Made by a program: the position numbers and the translations under genes
NCBI GenBank assembly: GCA_019090405.1
Contig: JAHRVZ010000252.1
Coordinates: 1-7,223 of the forward strand
Reading direction: 5' to 3'
Source of the DNA: Paracoccaceae bacterium
GTDB taxonomy: Bacteria > Pseudomonadota > Alphaproteobacteria > Rhodobacterales > Rhodobacteraceae
Length of the DNA stretch: 7,223 nucleotides
Part shown: positions 1 to 6,641 of the stretch, piece after piece
Layout of the letters: each line of letters opens with the position of its first letter
Numbering within the stretch: position 1 is the stretch's first letter
The notes under the pieces: generated by a model
Told to the model about the DNA's origin: nothing
The model's database searches: none
Seen by the model: the letters and a program-made list of their open reading frames with translations, nothing else

Positions 1-40
1 TTAAATGCAAGAAACATACCGTTCTACGTAGTAGTAGGTA

Positions 41-68
41 TTCACATCAAATTCGTTTTGGTTAATAT
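41..68 (+). promoter_or_regulatory. Candidate sigma-70-type promoter for the TRAP operon
   Basis: TTCACA (41-46) matches the -35 consensus TTGACA at five of six positions. It is followed after 16 bases by TAATAT (63-68), which matches TATAAT at four of six. Transcription would start near 75, leaving a leader of about 60 bases before the first gene. The rest of 1-137 shows no coding signal; a short imperfect inverted repeat at 98-110 (TTG.TCAG.GCAA) could be an operator but is weak. The promoter is inferred from consensus only, and the window begins too close upstream to judge alternatives. Confidence 0.3.
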
Positions 69-137
69 GTACGCACTCGTGTGATCCGCTCGGCCGTTTG
101 GTCAGGGCAATAAACAAAAATTGGGAGGAGTAACGAT

Positions 138-1223
138 ATGGATCGTCGTTCATTTTTAAAAACATCGGCCTTGGGTGGCACAGCCGCTGCGGCCACCACA
201 TTGGCAGCACCAGCCTATGCGACAGGCAAACGCGTTCTGACAATGGTTCAGTCCTGGCCGCGCGGCTTCGCGGTTCTGGATGATGCAGGCAGCTATATGG
301 TCGAAATGGTTGGTGCCTTGTCTGATGGCCAATTGACAATCGACAAAAAAGCACCGGGCGAACTGGTTGGCGCACTGGAAGTGTTTGACGCTGTGTCGTC
401 AGGCCAGGCCGACATGTATCACTCGGCTGACTACTATTTCATCGGTCAGCATCCGGGTTATGCTTATTTCACTGCTGTTCCATTTGGCGGCACTGCGCAG
501 GAATTGACCAACTGGTATTACCACGGTGGTGGCGAGCAGTTGCACGACGAACTGGGTCAGATATTTAACCTCAAGGGTTTGCTGGCGGGTAACTCCGGTT
601 CGCAGTCCGGTGGCTGGTTCCGTAAGGAAATGAATTCTGCTGCTGACTTTAACGGCCTGAAATTCCGCATGCCTGGCCTGGGTGGCAAAGTGCTTGGCAA
701 AATGGGCGCATCTGTTCAGAACATCCCAGGTGGTGAACTGTATCAGGCGCTGTCATCCGGTGCTTTGGACGGACTTGAGTGGGTTGGCCCGTTTGCTGAC
801 GAACGCGCTGGTTTCCAGGAAGTTGCCAAAGTCTACTACACAGCTGGTTTCCATGAGCCAGGTTCGGGGCTGGCCGCATCGGTCAACCTTGACGTCTGGA
901 ATGACATGACATCACAGGAACAGGCGATCATGCGCTATGCCTCGATGGCTGTTACGCATTACCAGTTGGCAGAAACTCTGTCCAACAACGGTGCTGCATT
1001 GGCCCGTCTGCAGTCGCAAGGCGTGAAAACTTTGCAATTCTCGGACGATGTCTGGGATGCGTTTGGTGCAGCCTCCAAAGAAGTCATGGACGAGAACATG
1101 GACGATCCATTGTTCGCCTCAATCCGTGAAAGCTTTGAAATAAGTATGGCAACTTCGTCGTCATGGATCAACAAATCAGACGGCTTCTATGTGGCGCAGC
1201 GGAACCGCGTACTGGGCGGCTAA
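138..1223 (+). CDS. dctP: TRAP transporter substrate-binding protein, TakP / mannitol-chloroaromatic type
   Basis: This is the periplasmic binding protein that captures the cargo and hands it to the DctQ/DctM membrane complex for sodium-driven uptake. The 361-residue product starts with a twin-arginine signal (DRRSFLK at 2-8, alanine-rich core, likely cleavage after AYA at 28), so it is probably exported folded by Tat. The mature part is full length for the family. Family signatures include GELVGALEVFDAVSSGQADM (74-93), a Gln in GNSGSQSGGWF (Q156), an Arg in FRMPGLGG (R177) and the pair E214-W215 in LEWVGP. From memory of the TakP structures, equivalents of these residues hold a 2-oxo acid and a cation, so a small carboxylate is the likely ligand; the exact one cannot be read. 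The start is firm: GGAGGAG (124-130) lies seven bases before ATG. It is the first gene of an operon with the two permeases downstream. Confidence 0.93.
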   Translation: MDRRSFLKTSALGGTAAAATTLAAPAYATGKRVLTMVQSWPRGFAVLDDAGSYMVEMVGALSDGQLTIDKKAPGELVGALEVFDAVSSGQADMYHSADYYFIGQHPGYAYFTAVPFGGTAQELTNWYYHGGGEQLHDELGQIFNLKGLLAGNSGSQSGGWFRKEMNSAADFNGLKFRMPGLGGKVLGKMGASVQNIPGGELYQALSSGALDGLEWVGPFADERAGFQEVAKVYYTAGFHEPGSGLAASVNLDVWNDMTSQEQAIMRYASMAVTHYQLAETLSNNGAALARLQSQGVKTLQFSDDVWDAFGAASKEVMDENMDDPLFASIRESFEISMATSSSWINKSDGFYVAQRNRVLGG

Positions 1224-1241
1224 GCCAAATCTGAAAAATCG

Positions 1242-1270
1242 AAAGGCCCTGCAGATTTGCCGGGCCTTTT
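1242..1270 (+). terminator. Intra-operon terminator-like hairpin between dctP and dctQ
   Basis: AAAGGCCC (1242-1249) pairs perfectly with GGGCCTTT (1262-1269) around a 12-base loop. The 3' arm ends in four T then GCT, so the U-tract is short and termination is probably partial. It lies 18 bases after the dctP stop. A leaky terminator or 3'-end stabiliser here would leave the binding protein mRNA in excess over the permeases, as is common in binding-protein transport operons. A competing stem is possible (1226-1233 with 1252-1259). Confidence 0.65.
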
Positions 1271-1280
1271 GCTAATAATA

Positions 1281-1296
1281 GCGGCCAAAAGGCTGC
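1281..1296 (+). other. Small second hairpin in the dctP-dctQ gap
   Basis: GCGGCC (1281-1286) pairs with GGCTGC (1291-1296) around an AAAA tetraloop. One pair is G-U in the + strand transcript and would be a C-A mismatch in the other strand, which favours an RNA role in the operon mRNA. It has no U-tract and lies 46 bases before the dctQ ATG. Role unknown; it may protect a processed 5' or 3' end. Confidence 0.35.
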
Positions 1297-1332
1297 AAAA
1301 CATACAGACGTTACGATATGCCCAAGGGCATT

Positions 1333-1338
1333 GGGGGA
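1333..1338 (+). promoter_or_regulatory. Ribosome binding site that sets the dctQ start
   Basis: GGGGGA lies four bases before ATG at 1343. An in-frame TTG at 1331 would extend the protein by four residues, but it would overlap this purine run and has only AAGGG (1324-1328) two bases ahead of it. ATG 1343 is therefore the better start. Confidence 0.6.
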
Positions 1339-1342
1339 CATA

Positions 1343-2278
1343 ATGCAAGACGAGAACACTGCGAGCTTTGGCTCTGCATTGGGTGTGATTTGGGATGGCG
1401 TGATCTGGGTATTTCAAAATATCCTGATGTCATTTCAGAATTTTGCCTACGCCGTTACTCATACTTCAGAGTGGTTGGACTGGACCAACAAAGAGTCCAT
1501 CATGCGCTTTGTATATTATGGTGGCTCGGTCGAGTTTTTCTTTGTCATCTTCACGACATTTCTTGTTTTCCTGATTATCGGTATCGTCAACAACCGCTTT
1601 ATGTGGGGCTGTGTGCGGGGTCTGGAGGGCTTTGCCAACGGTATTGGCCGGTTCTTTGCCTGGGCTGGTCTGCTGATGGTGCTGCAACAGATCATCATCA
1701 TCTTTATCCAGCGCGTGTTCACCCGGCCTGACATTGTCATTGGCTTTGGTATTCCGCTGCAGTTTGATATCAGTTGGTTTGCCGAAGAACTTAAACTTTA
1801 CAATGCGTTGGTCGTCGCACTTTGTGTGACTTATACGTTTGTTCAGGGCGGGCATGTCCGGGTGGATCTGATCTATTCTGCGGTCAGTTTCCGCGCCAAA
1901 CGGGTCATTGATATGGTCGGGTCCATGCTGTTTATGGTGCCCTCTGCTGTGCTGATCTGGATGTATGGCTGGTTCTTTATGTGGCGTCACCTGATCGTGC
2001 CAAAACCATCGGCCAGTGACCAGCTGGATCGGTTGTTGGCAAAATCACGCGCCTTGCGCTGGAATGTGGAAACCATCGGGTTTTCGCCAAATGGGTTCAC
2101 CGCCTATTTCATATTCAAAATTCTGTTGGTGGCCTTTGCGGGTCTGGTATTCCTACAGGCTGTGTCGTTCTTTTTCCGCTCGTATCTGGAATTCAAAGAA
2201 GGCCCAGAAAGCGAAGGGAAATACCTTGATCGCGACAGTCTTGGCGAGGGCGAAGAAGCCTATGAGGGCGTGCACTGA
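1343..2278 (+). CDS. dctQ: TRAP transporter small permease subunit (DctQ), long form
   Basis: This is the small integral membrane subunit of the TRAP transporter, which pairs with DctM in the inner membrane. The protein is 311 residues from ATG 1343. The canonical DctQ domain covers about residues 97-270. Its signature GGHVRVDLIY (159-168) is preceded by a hydrophobic segment and followed by another at about 172-199. The usual final segment is about 240-270, after the polar stretch ending in FSPNG. Members of this family are mostly about 160-200 residues. Here about 95 extra N-terminal residues add one clear hydrophobic segment (62-82) and a weaker one (about 11-31). A loop of about 25 polar residues sits at 201-228, and an acidic tail of about 40 residues ends the protein. 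The dctM gene follows after 50 bases. The family call is secure; the function of the additions is not known to me. Confidence 0.88.
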   Translation: MQDENTASFGSALGVIWDGVIWVFQNILMSFQNFAYAVTHTSEWLDWTNKESIMRFVYYGGSVEFFFVIFTTFLVFLIIGIVNNRFMWGCVRGLEGFANGIGRFFAWAGLLMVLQQIIIIFIQRVFTRPDIVIGFGIPLQFDISWFAEELKLYNALVVALCVTYTFVQGGHVRVDLIYSAVSFRAKRVIDMVGSMLFMVPSAVLIWMYGWFFMWRHLIVPKPSASDQLDRLLAKSRALRWNVETIGFSPNGFTAYFIFKILLVAFAGLVFLQAVSFFFRSYLEFKEGPESEGKYLDRDSLGEGEEAYEGVH

Positions 2279-2328
2279 TATGTCCACATCAACACAAATG
2301 AACGACTACAATATTAAGGACTGCTCTT

Positions 2329-4680
2329 ATGCTATTTGGTCTTGATGGCGTCGAAGCCGGCCTAATCATTGTCTTCTTTTGCCTGTTTGCGGCAATTTTG
2401 TCCGGCTTTCCGGTGGCCTTTGCCATTGGTGGGGCCGGGATCATCTCGTTTGGGATCATTGCCTCGCTTGATAGCGCGGGATTGCTGATCCATCAGGCGA
2501 TTGATACCTCATCTGACGCCTATCGCGCCCTGGTTGAAACCGGGATTAAGCCCGACACGATATCGCTTTTCCGATACCCGGATTTGCCCAGTTTCAGCGA
2601 ACATGTGTTCCCTAAAGGCTGGGAAGTTGCGATGAACCGTAACCTGTCGTTCATCGTTAACCGTATGAACGAACGGGTTCTGGCAGGGCAGTCGATTGAA
2701 ACGCTGCTGGCGGTTTTGATGTTTGTTCTTATGGGCATCACGCTGGAACGCTCTAAAATCGCCAATGACTTGCTGACCTCGATGGCGCGGGTGTTTGGCC
2801 CGCTGCCCGGTGGTCTGGCCGTGTCGATTGTGGTCGTGGGCGCGTTTTTGGCCGCCTCAACCGGGATTGTTGGTGCAACTGTTGTGACGATGGGGCTGCT
2901 CGCCCTGCCAACGATGTTGCGCAATAACTATTCGCCAGAGCTTGCCACCGGTGTCATCGCGGCCTCGGGTACTTTGGGGCAGATCATTCCGCCTTCGATC
3001 GTGATTGTTTTGCTGGGGACATTGGCAGGAGACCTGTATTCTGCGGCTCAGGAACAGCGAGCGCAGAACGCGGGTTGTACTGACGCGTTGACGTATCTCG
3101 GGGAACCGGCAGTTTTGTCCGTGGGAACTTTGTTTCAGGCAGCGTTGCTGCCGGGGATCATGCTGGCGGTGTTCTATGCACTTTATGCCTTTGTGTATGC
3201 GATGCTGAACCCCAGCAAAGCACCCGCCGTCGAATTGGGCGAATCCAGCAATGAACCAATTACCCGTTCCGAAGGTCTGATCTGGCTGCTTGCAGCTCCG
3301 ATTATCATCGTTGGTTTGGTCATCGGGGCTGGCAGCGCGCATATTGTCGGCTCGCAGGATATATCTGTGTCGACGTTCTCAGACATTGGTGAAGGTGCCA
3401 GCCTGCGCACCAAAGTGTCAGAACAGTGCAAAGAATCGATGATTACGCTGCACGGGCAAACGGCCTGGGAGACTGCTGTTGCTGAAAACGAGGCGATTGA
3501 TGCGAAAGGCGGCTCAGCTGAAAGCGTTCGGCTGACCGACGAGGAAATCGCTTCCGCCAGACAGGCCAAGATAGGCGCCGCCGCGCCAATTGGTACTGGC
3601 ATGGCTATCATACTGGTAATGATGGGCATTGTTTTGGTCATGGCGCGGGGCATCTCTCCGTCCAGTGATCGCAAACCGCTAATCCTTGGAGCAATTGGTG
3701 CGTTGTCGATTGCCCTGATTGATGTCCTGTGGATTACTCCTGCAACATCTTCGGGTATGATGTTGATCTTTATAGCGGTGCCTTTGCTGATGGCGTTGTA
3801 TGGCTGCAAAGTCGGGGTCCAACGATTGTCGAAACACGATCTGATCCGTGTGGTGTTCCCACCACTGGTTCTGATCGTTGCGGTTCTGGGCTCTATTCTG
3901 GGCGGCATCACCAACCCGACACCGGCTGCTGCATTGGGTGCGGGTGGCGCGATCATGCTGGCTGCATTCCGCAAATTGCATGACGAGAATAGATCGGGGG
4001 CTGTGATAATCAAAGCCGCCTTTGCGATCGTCATTTGTATTCTGATCGGGGTAAATTTTGATCTGCGGGTTAATCAGGACAATGTCAGCGTTGAAAGCTG
4101 GATCGCTTTCTTGTTTGCCTATGCGGCCTATCTGTATGCCGTCGGAGGTTTGTTGTTCGCGTGTTGGGTTCTTTACACCACTGCAGTGATGACCCCAATT
4201 GTACGTGAAACTGCCAAAGTAACGTCGATGGTGTTTACCATCCTGATCGGTTCGCAGCTTTTGAACCTTGTGGTCATCTCATTTGGTGGTGAACATTACA
4301 TCCAGCAATTCCTCAAGAGCTTTGATGACGAAATTAAAGTGTTCATTCTGGTGATGCTGGTGTTGTTCGTGCTGGGCTTTGTGCTTGATTTCCTTGAAAT
4401 CATTTACATCGTGATCCCGATTGTCGGGCCGGTGATCTATGGCGGGTCTTTTGATCCAAAATGGGTGACGATCATGATTGCAATCAACCTGCAAACCAGT
4501 TTCCTGACGCCGCCCTTTGGTTTTGCGCTATTCTACTTACGAGGGGTGGCACCAAAATTGGTGACGACCGGACATATCTATCGCGGCATCATTCCGTTTG
4601 TTTTGATCCAGGTGGCGGACTTGCTGTTACTGTGGTTCGTGCCGGGGATCGTGACGATTGTGCCGGAACTGATGAAGTAG
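2329..4680 (+). CDS. dctM: TRAP transporter large permease subunit (DctM), long form with insertions
   Basis: This is the large membrane subunit, which carries the transport pathway and is thought to couple uptake to sodium. The protein has 783 residues against about 425-460 for typical DctM. The family core is split: residues 1-58 (first two membrane segments), 121-335 (LPGGLAVSIVVVGAFLAAST and GTLGQIIPPSIVIVLLG motifs), 505-550 (GGITNPTPAAALGAGG) and 626-783 (DFLEIIYIVIPI, then LQTSFLTPPFGFALFYLRGV, typical of the mannitol/chloroaromatic branch). Between these lie a hydrophilic insert at about 60-120, a hydrophilic domain at about 336-420, about three extra hydrophobic segments at 423-492, and two more at about 563-617. 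There is no frameshift. ATG 2329 follows AAGGA (2316-2320) by eight bases, and the frame is closed by a stop at 2299, so the start is secure. I recall similarly long DctM proteins in alphaproteobacteria, so this may be a subfamily trait. Confidence 0.92.
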   Translation: MLFGLDGVEAGLIIVFFCLFAAILSGFPVAFAIGGAGIISFGIIASLDSAGLLIHQAIDTSSDAYRALVETGIKPDTISLFRYPDLPSFSEHVFPKGWEVAMNRNLSFIVNRMNERVLAGQSIETLLAVLMFVLMGITLERSKIANDLLTSMARVFGPLPGGLAVSIVVVGAFLAASTGIVGATVVTMGLLALPTMLRNNYSPELATGVIAASGTLGQIIPPSIVIVLLGTLAGDLYSAAQEQRAQNAGCTDALTYLGEPAVLSVGTLFQAALLPGIMLAVFYALYAFVYAMLNPSKAPAVELGESSNEPITRSEGLIWLLAAPIIIVGLVIGAGSAHIVGSQDISVSTFSDIGEGASLRTKVSEQCKESMITLHGQTAWETAVAENEAIDAKGGSAESVRLTDEEIASARQAKIGAAAPIGTGMAIILVMMGIVLVMARGISPSSDRKPLILGAIGALSIALIDVLWITPATSSGMMLIFIAVPLLMALYGCKVGVQRLSKHDLIRVVFPPLVLIVAVLGSILGGITNPTPAAALGAGGAIMLAAFRKLHDENRSGAVIIKAAFAIVICILIGVNFDLRVNQDNVSVESWIAFLFAYAAYLYAVGGLLFACWVLYTTAVMTPIVRETAKVTSMVFTILIGSQLLNLVVISFGGEHYIQQFLKSFDDEIKVFILVMLVLFVLGFVLDFLEIIYIVIPIVGPVIYGGSFDPKWVTIMIAINLQTSFLTPPFGFALFYLRGVAPKLVTTGHIYRGIIPFVLIQVADLLLLWFVPGIVTIVPELMK

Positions 4681-4689
4681 CCGGATCAG

Positions 4690-4727
4690 AAAAATTCCGC
4701 AGTCCAAATGGTCTGCGGAATTTTTTT
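4690..4727 (+). terminator. Strong intrinsic terminator of the TRAP operon
   Basis: A perfect 13-base stem, AAAAATTCCGCAG (4690-4702) with CTGCGGAATTTTT (4713-4725), has a ten-base loop and runs into seven T (4721-4727). It begins nine bases after the dctM stop. The A-run on the 5' arm means it could also work on the opposite strand. Confidence 0.93.
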
Positions 4728-4839
4728 GCCGGAGCGAAAAATGGATTTTACGCAGACGCTGCGCCCATCGTGTAGACCGACATGAATGGACATCACGCCA
4801 GCTTTGCTTTTTAGTGCGCTCATTTCAGAAAGGCTCTAA

Positions 4840-5262
4840 ATGCCCAGAGTTTTGTTTGCGACGCTTGTCTTGCTCGGTCTGTCAGTTCAGGCCGGAGCTG
4901 CGATTGCCCAACAAACCCGACCTGTGAAGTTTGAGAGCCGGTACGGCAAAAGAGTTCAAGGCGCTGTTTGCCTGCTTGAGACAAATGGCGAAACCCTAGA
5001 GATTACAACACCAAGCCGCATCGACCTGCCATTGAACGAAAACAAAGAACTGTTCATAGACAGCCTGAAATGCGAATTTCGAGGTGTGAACCGAAGTACT
5101 GTAATTTTCCCCGATCACGACAATTCTGGCGCGAAAATCTATGGGGTTTCAGTCGACTTCAAGTCGACCAATGCCGAGTTTCGGTTCAAGAAACAAAACG
5201 GTGGTGTTGCCTTTTATTCGCGCGGAAACAGACTGACCGCCGTTTCTGTTCCTGAGCGCTAG
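4840..5262 (+). CDS. Small exported protein of unknown function with PEGA-like motif
   Basis: I do not recognise a named family. The 140-residue product opens with a Sec signal peptide: MPR, a hydrophobic core at about 4-16 and likely cleavage at AIA|QQ after residue 23. The mature part of about 117 residues is hydrophilic and rich in beta-type sequence. The stretch 41-82 (GAVCLLETNGETLEITTPSR, then ...L..C...G) resembles the G-A-x-C-x-L...TP...L.V.C...G pattern of PEGA-like beta domains in bacterial lipoproteins. C44 and C78 are the only cysteines and could form a disulfide in the periplasm. There is no lipobox cysteine, so it is probably soluble. GAAAGG (4828-4833) lies six bases before ATG. 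The gene is cut off from the transporter by the terminator upstream and so needs its own promoter. TTTACG (4747-4752) with TGTAGA (4771-4776), 18 bases apart, is a weak candidate. Confidence 0.75.
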   Translation: MPRVLFATLVLLGLSVQAGAAIAQQTRPVKFESRYGKRVQGAVCLLETNGETLEITTPSRIDLPLNENKELFIDSLKCEFRGVNRSTVIFPDHDNSGAKIYGVSVDFKSTNAEFRFKKQNGGVAFYSRGNRLTAVSVPER

Positions 5263-5397
5263 ATTCAGCCAATCAACGCTGTCAGATGCGATTGTTTCCG
5301 TGGTCTTGGTCCACAACACCGTCAAAGAAGAATCATGGCAAGTCTTGCAGGATCTGGCAGATTTGTTTCATGGCCGACTTTGGACAATCCTTCCGGC

Positions 5398-5793
5398 TCA
5401 GGTCTGGGCCCATTCGATCAGATCCCAGCGATTGCCAAAGGGATCGCGCCAGACGGCAACTGTTCCATATGGCTCGGACCTTGGGTCTTCTTCAAACAGC
5501 ACATCATTGGCCAGCATCGCCGCGTGATCCCGTGCGAAATTATCGGTGACCAGGAAAAACGCGACGCGTCCACCGGTTTGATTTCCAACAGCCGCAATTT
5601 GTGTCGGCCCACTGGCCTTTGCCAAAATCAACGAACCCCGTGGTGATCCGGGCGGTTTGACCTCGACCCAGCGTTTGTCGTTATCCAAAGTCAGATCCTG
5701 CACCAGATCAAACCCCAGTTTGGTCACATAAAACGCAATCGCCGCATCGTAATCAGGCACCACCAATGCGACGGCATGAAGGCTCTGTACCAA
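5398..5793 (-). CDS. VOC (glyoxalase/bleomycin resistance/dioxygenase-fold) family protein
   Basis: A single-domain vicinal oxygen chelate protein of 131 residues, normal size, with two beta-alpha-beta-beta-beta halves (about 4-60 and 74-128). Family marks are H6 in the first strand, the helix DYDAAIAFYVTKLGF (14-28), E44 in WVEV, GNQTGGRVAFFLVTD (70-84) and the closing DPFGNRWDLIEW (117-128) with E127. The metal-ligand set of glyoxalase I is two His and two Glu. H6, E44 and E127 fit, but the second-half His is replaced by R76/V77, so metal binding or catalysis of the glyoxalase type is uncertain. Substrate unknown. The start is TTG at 5793, one base after the bpt stop; no in-frame ATG or GTG lies upstream, and a later start would lose H6. 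No Shine-Dalgarno is evident, so translation is probably coupled to bpt. It probably acts in the cytoplasm, since no signal peptide is present. Confidence 0.88.
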   Translation of the reverse strand: MVQSLHAVALVVPDYDAAIAFYVTKLGFDLVQDLTLDNDKRWVEVKPPGSPRGSLILAKASGPTQIAAVGNQTGGRVAFFLVTDNFARDHAAMLANDVLFEEDPRSEPYGTVAVWRDPFGNRWDLIEWAQT

Positions 5794-5794
5794 A

Positions 5795-6616
5795 CTATCG
5801 GCTGGTCGGATGACGGTCTGGCAGGCTGATTTTAGCCACCTGTTCCGCTATCGGATCAATCGACAACGGATGCGCGTCAGAACTGTAGTTTTCAGGATTG
5901 GTCATGTTATGCCAACCACCGCCGAAATACACCTCAAGCCCGGAAAACCGCGCCTTATAGTCCATTTTCGGAGATCCGGGCACCCAATAGCCCAGATAAA
6001 CATAGTCCAGACCGGCCTCACGGGCGATGTCGACGTGATCCAGAATGATATGCGTCCCCAGCGAATTCTGCGGACGTTTCGCCGTATAGAACGAATAGAC
6101 CATGCTTAGACCATCTTCGAGCACATCAGTCAGGCAGACCCCAATCAACTTTCGGTCTCCTGCATCACTGTATTCAATCACCCGGCTGCGTATCGGTGTT
6201 TCTTCGATCATCGCGGCGAATTCGAATACATCCATATCGGCCATCCCGCCGTTGGCATGTCTGGAATCCAGATACTCACGAAAAAGAGCGTATTGCTCTT
6301 CTGTGGCCCAGGGCGAGGTCGATTTACGCTCGACTTTTGCGTTGCGGCGCAAGGTCCGTTTCTGGCTTTTGGAGGGGCGGAAATCTGACACTTTGATACG
6401 GGCCGAGAAACAGGCAGAGCATTCTGTGCAGGATGGGCGATACAGCACGTTTTGTGATCGGCGGAAACCTTGCTGGGACAGGCTGTTGTTTAACGTGTCC
6501 GCGGTATTGCCATGCAATGCGGTGAACAGTTTTCGTTCCATCCGGCCCTCAAGATAAGGGCAGGGCTGGGGGGCAGTCACATAAAACTGCGGCGCAATGG
6601 GAAGCGAATGGCGCAT
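5795..6616 (-). CDS. bpt: Aspartate/glutamate leucyltransferase (arginyltransferase-family)
   Basis: Bpt transfers leucine from leucyl-tRNA to proteins with N-terminal Asp or Glu, creating a primary N-degron that ClpS passes to ClpAP. The protein is often labelled arginyltransferase because it is homologous to eukaryotic Ate1. The 273-residue product has the full family layout. The N-terminal domain has C19 in CPYLEGRMERKLF and the cysteine cluster in YRPSCTECSACFSAR (C63, C66, C69). A basic linker covers 75-98, and the C-terminal GNAT-like acyltransferase domain carries YLGYWVPGSPKMDYKARFSG and a GGGWHNM motif. Homologous cysteines in Ate1 have been linked to metal or Fe-S binding; whether that holds here is open. 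AGGAA (complement of 6622-6626) is five bases before ATG. The VOC gene follows after one base, and the RDD gene lies 122 bases upstream. It is a cytoplasmic enzyme. Confidence 0.95.
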   Translation of the reverse strand: MRHSLPIAPQFYVTAPQPCPYLEGRMERKLFTALHGNTADTLNNSLSQQGFRRSQNVLYRPSCTECSACFSARIKVSDFRPSKSQKRTLRRNAKVERKSTSPWATEEQYALFREYLDSRHANGGMADMDVFEFAAMIEETPIRSRVIEYSDAGDRKLIGVCLTDVLEDGLSMVYSFYTAKRPQNSLGTHIILDHVDIAREAGLDYVYLGYWVPGSPKMDYKARFSGLEVYFGGGWHNMTNPENYSSDAHPLSIDPIAEQVAKISLPDRHPTSR

Positions 6617-6641
6617 GGTTGTTCCTGGTTGGTTTAACCTG

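Noticed and set aside
98..110. TTGGTCAGGGCAA as a GntR-like operator
   Set aside because: Symmetry is broken at two of six paired positions and there is no regulator gene in the window to support it.
1..375. Minus-strand frame across the dctP leader and signal peptide
   Set aside because: It overlaps the dctP start antisense, is Arg/Pro/His-rich and has no similarity I recognise.
1331..1342. TTG at 1331 as the dctQ start
   Set aside because: ATG 1343 has a better-placed GGGGGA, and the TTG itself abuts that site; the extra four residues are not needed by the family.
1318..1731. + strand frame of 137 codons starting at ATG 1318
   Set aside because: It overlaps dctQ in another frame, with Cys/Trp/His-rich composition typical of an out-of-frame read; dctQ carries the family motifs.
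1466..1990. Minus-strand frame of 174 codons inside dctQ
   Set aside because: It is antisense to dctQ, rich in His, Asp and Gln from complementing hydrophobic codons, and shows no recognisable domain.
3183..4034. Long open frame (283 codons) on the minus strand inside dctM
   Set aside because: It lies wholly antisense to a confidently coding dctM, has no ribosome site or family resemblance, and is serine/threonine/isoleucine-rich in the way expected of a codon-complement shadow.
4751..4763. CGCAG-ACG-CTGCG inverted repeat after the operon terminator
   Set aside because: Only five pairs with a three-base loop, no U-tract and no clear operator form; likely chance.
5810..6557. + strand frames of 99 and 151 codons antisense to bpt
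   Set aside because: Bpt is unmistakable on the other strand; these are shadows with no ribosome site.
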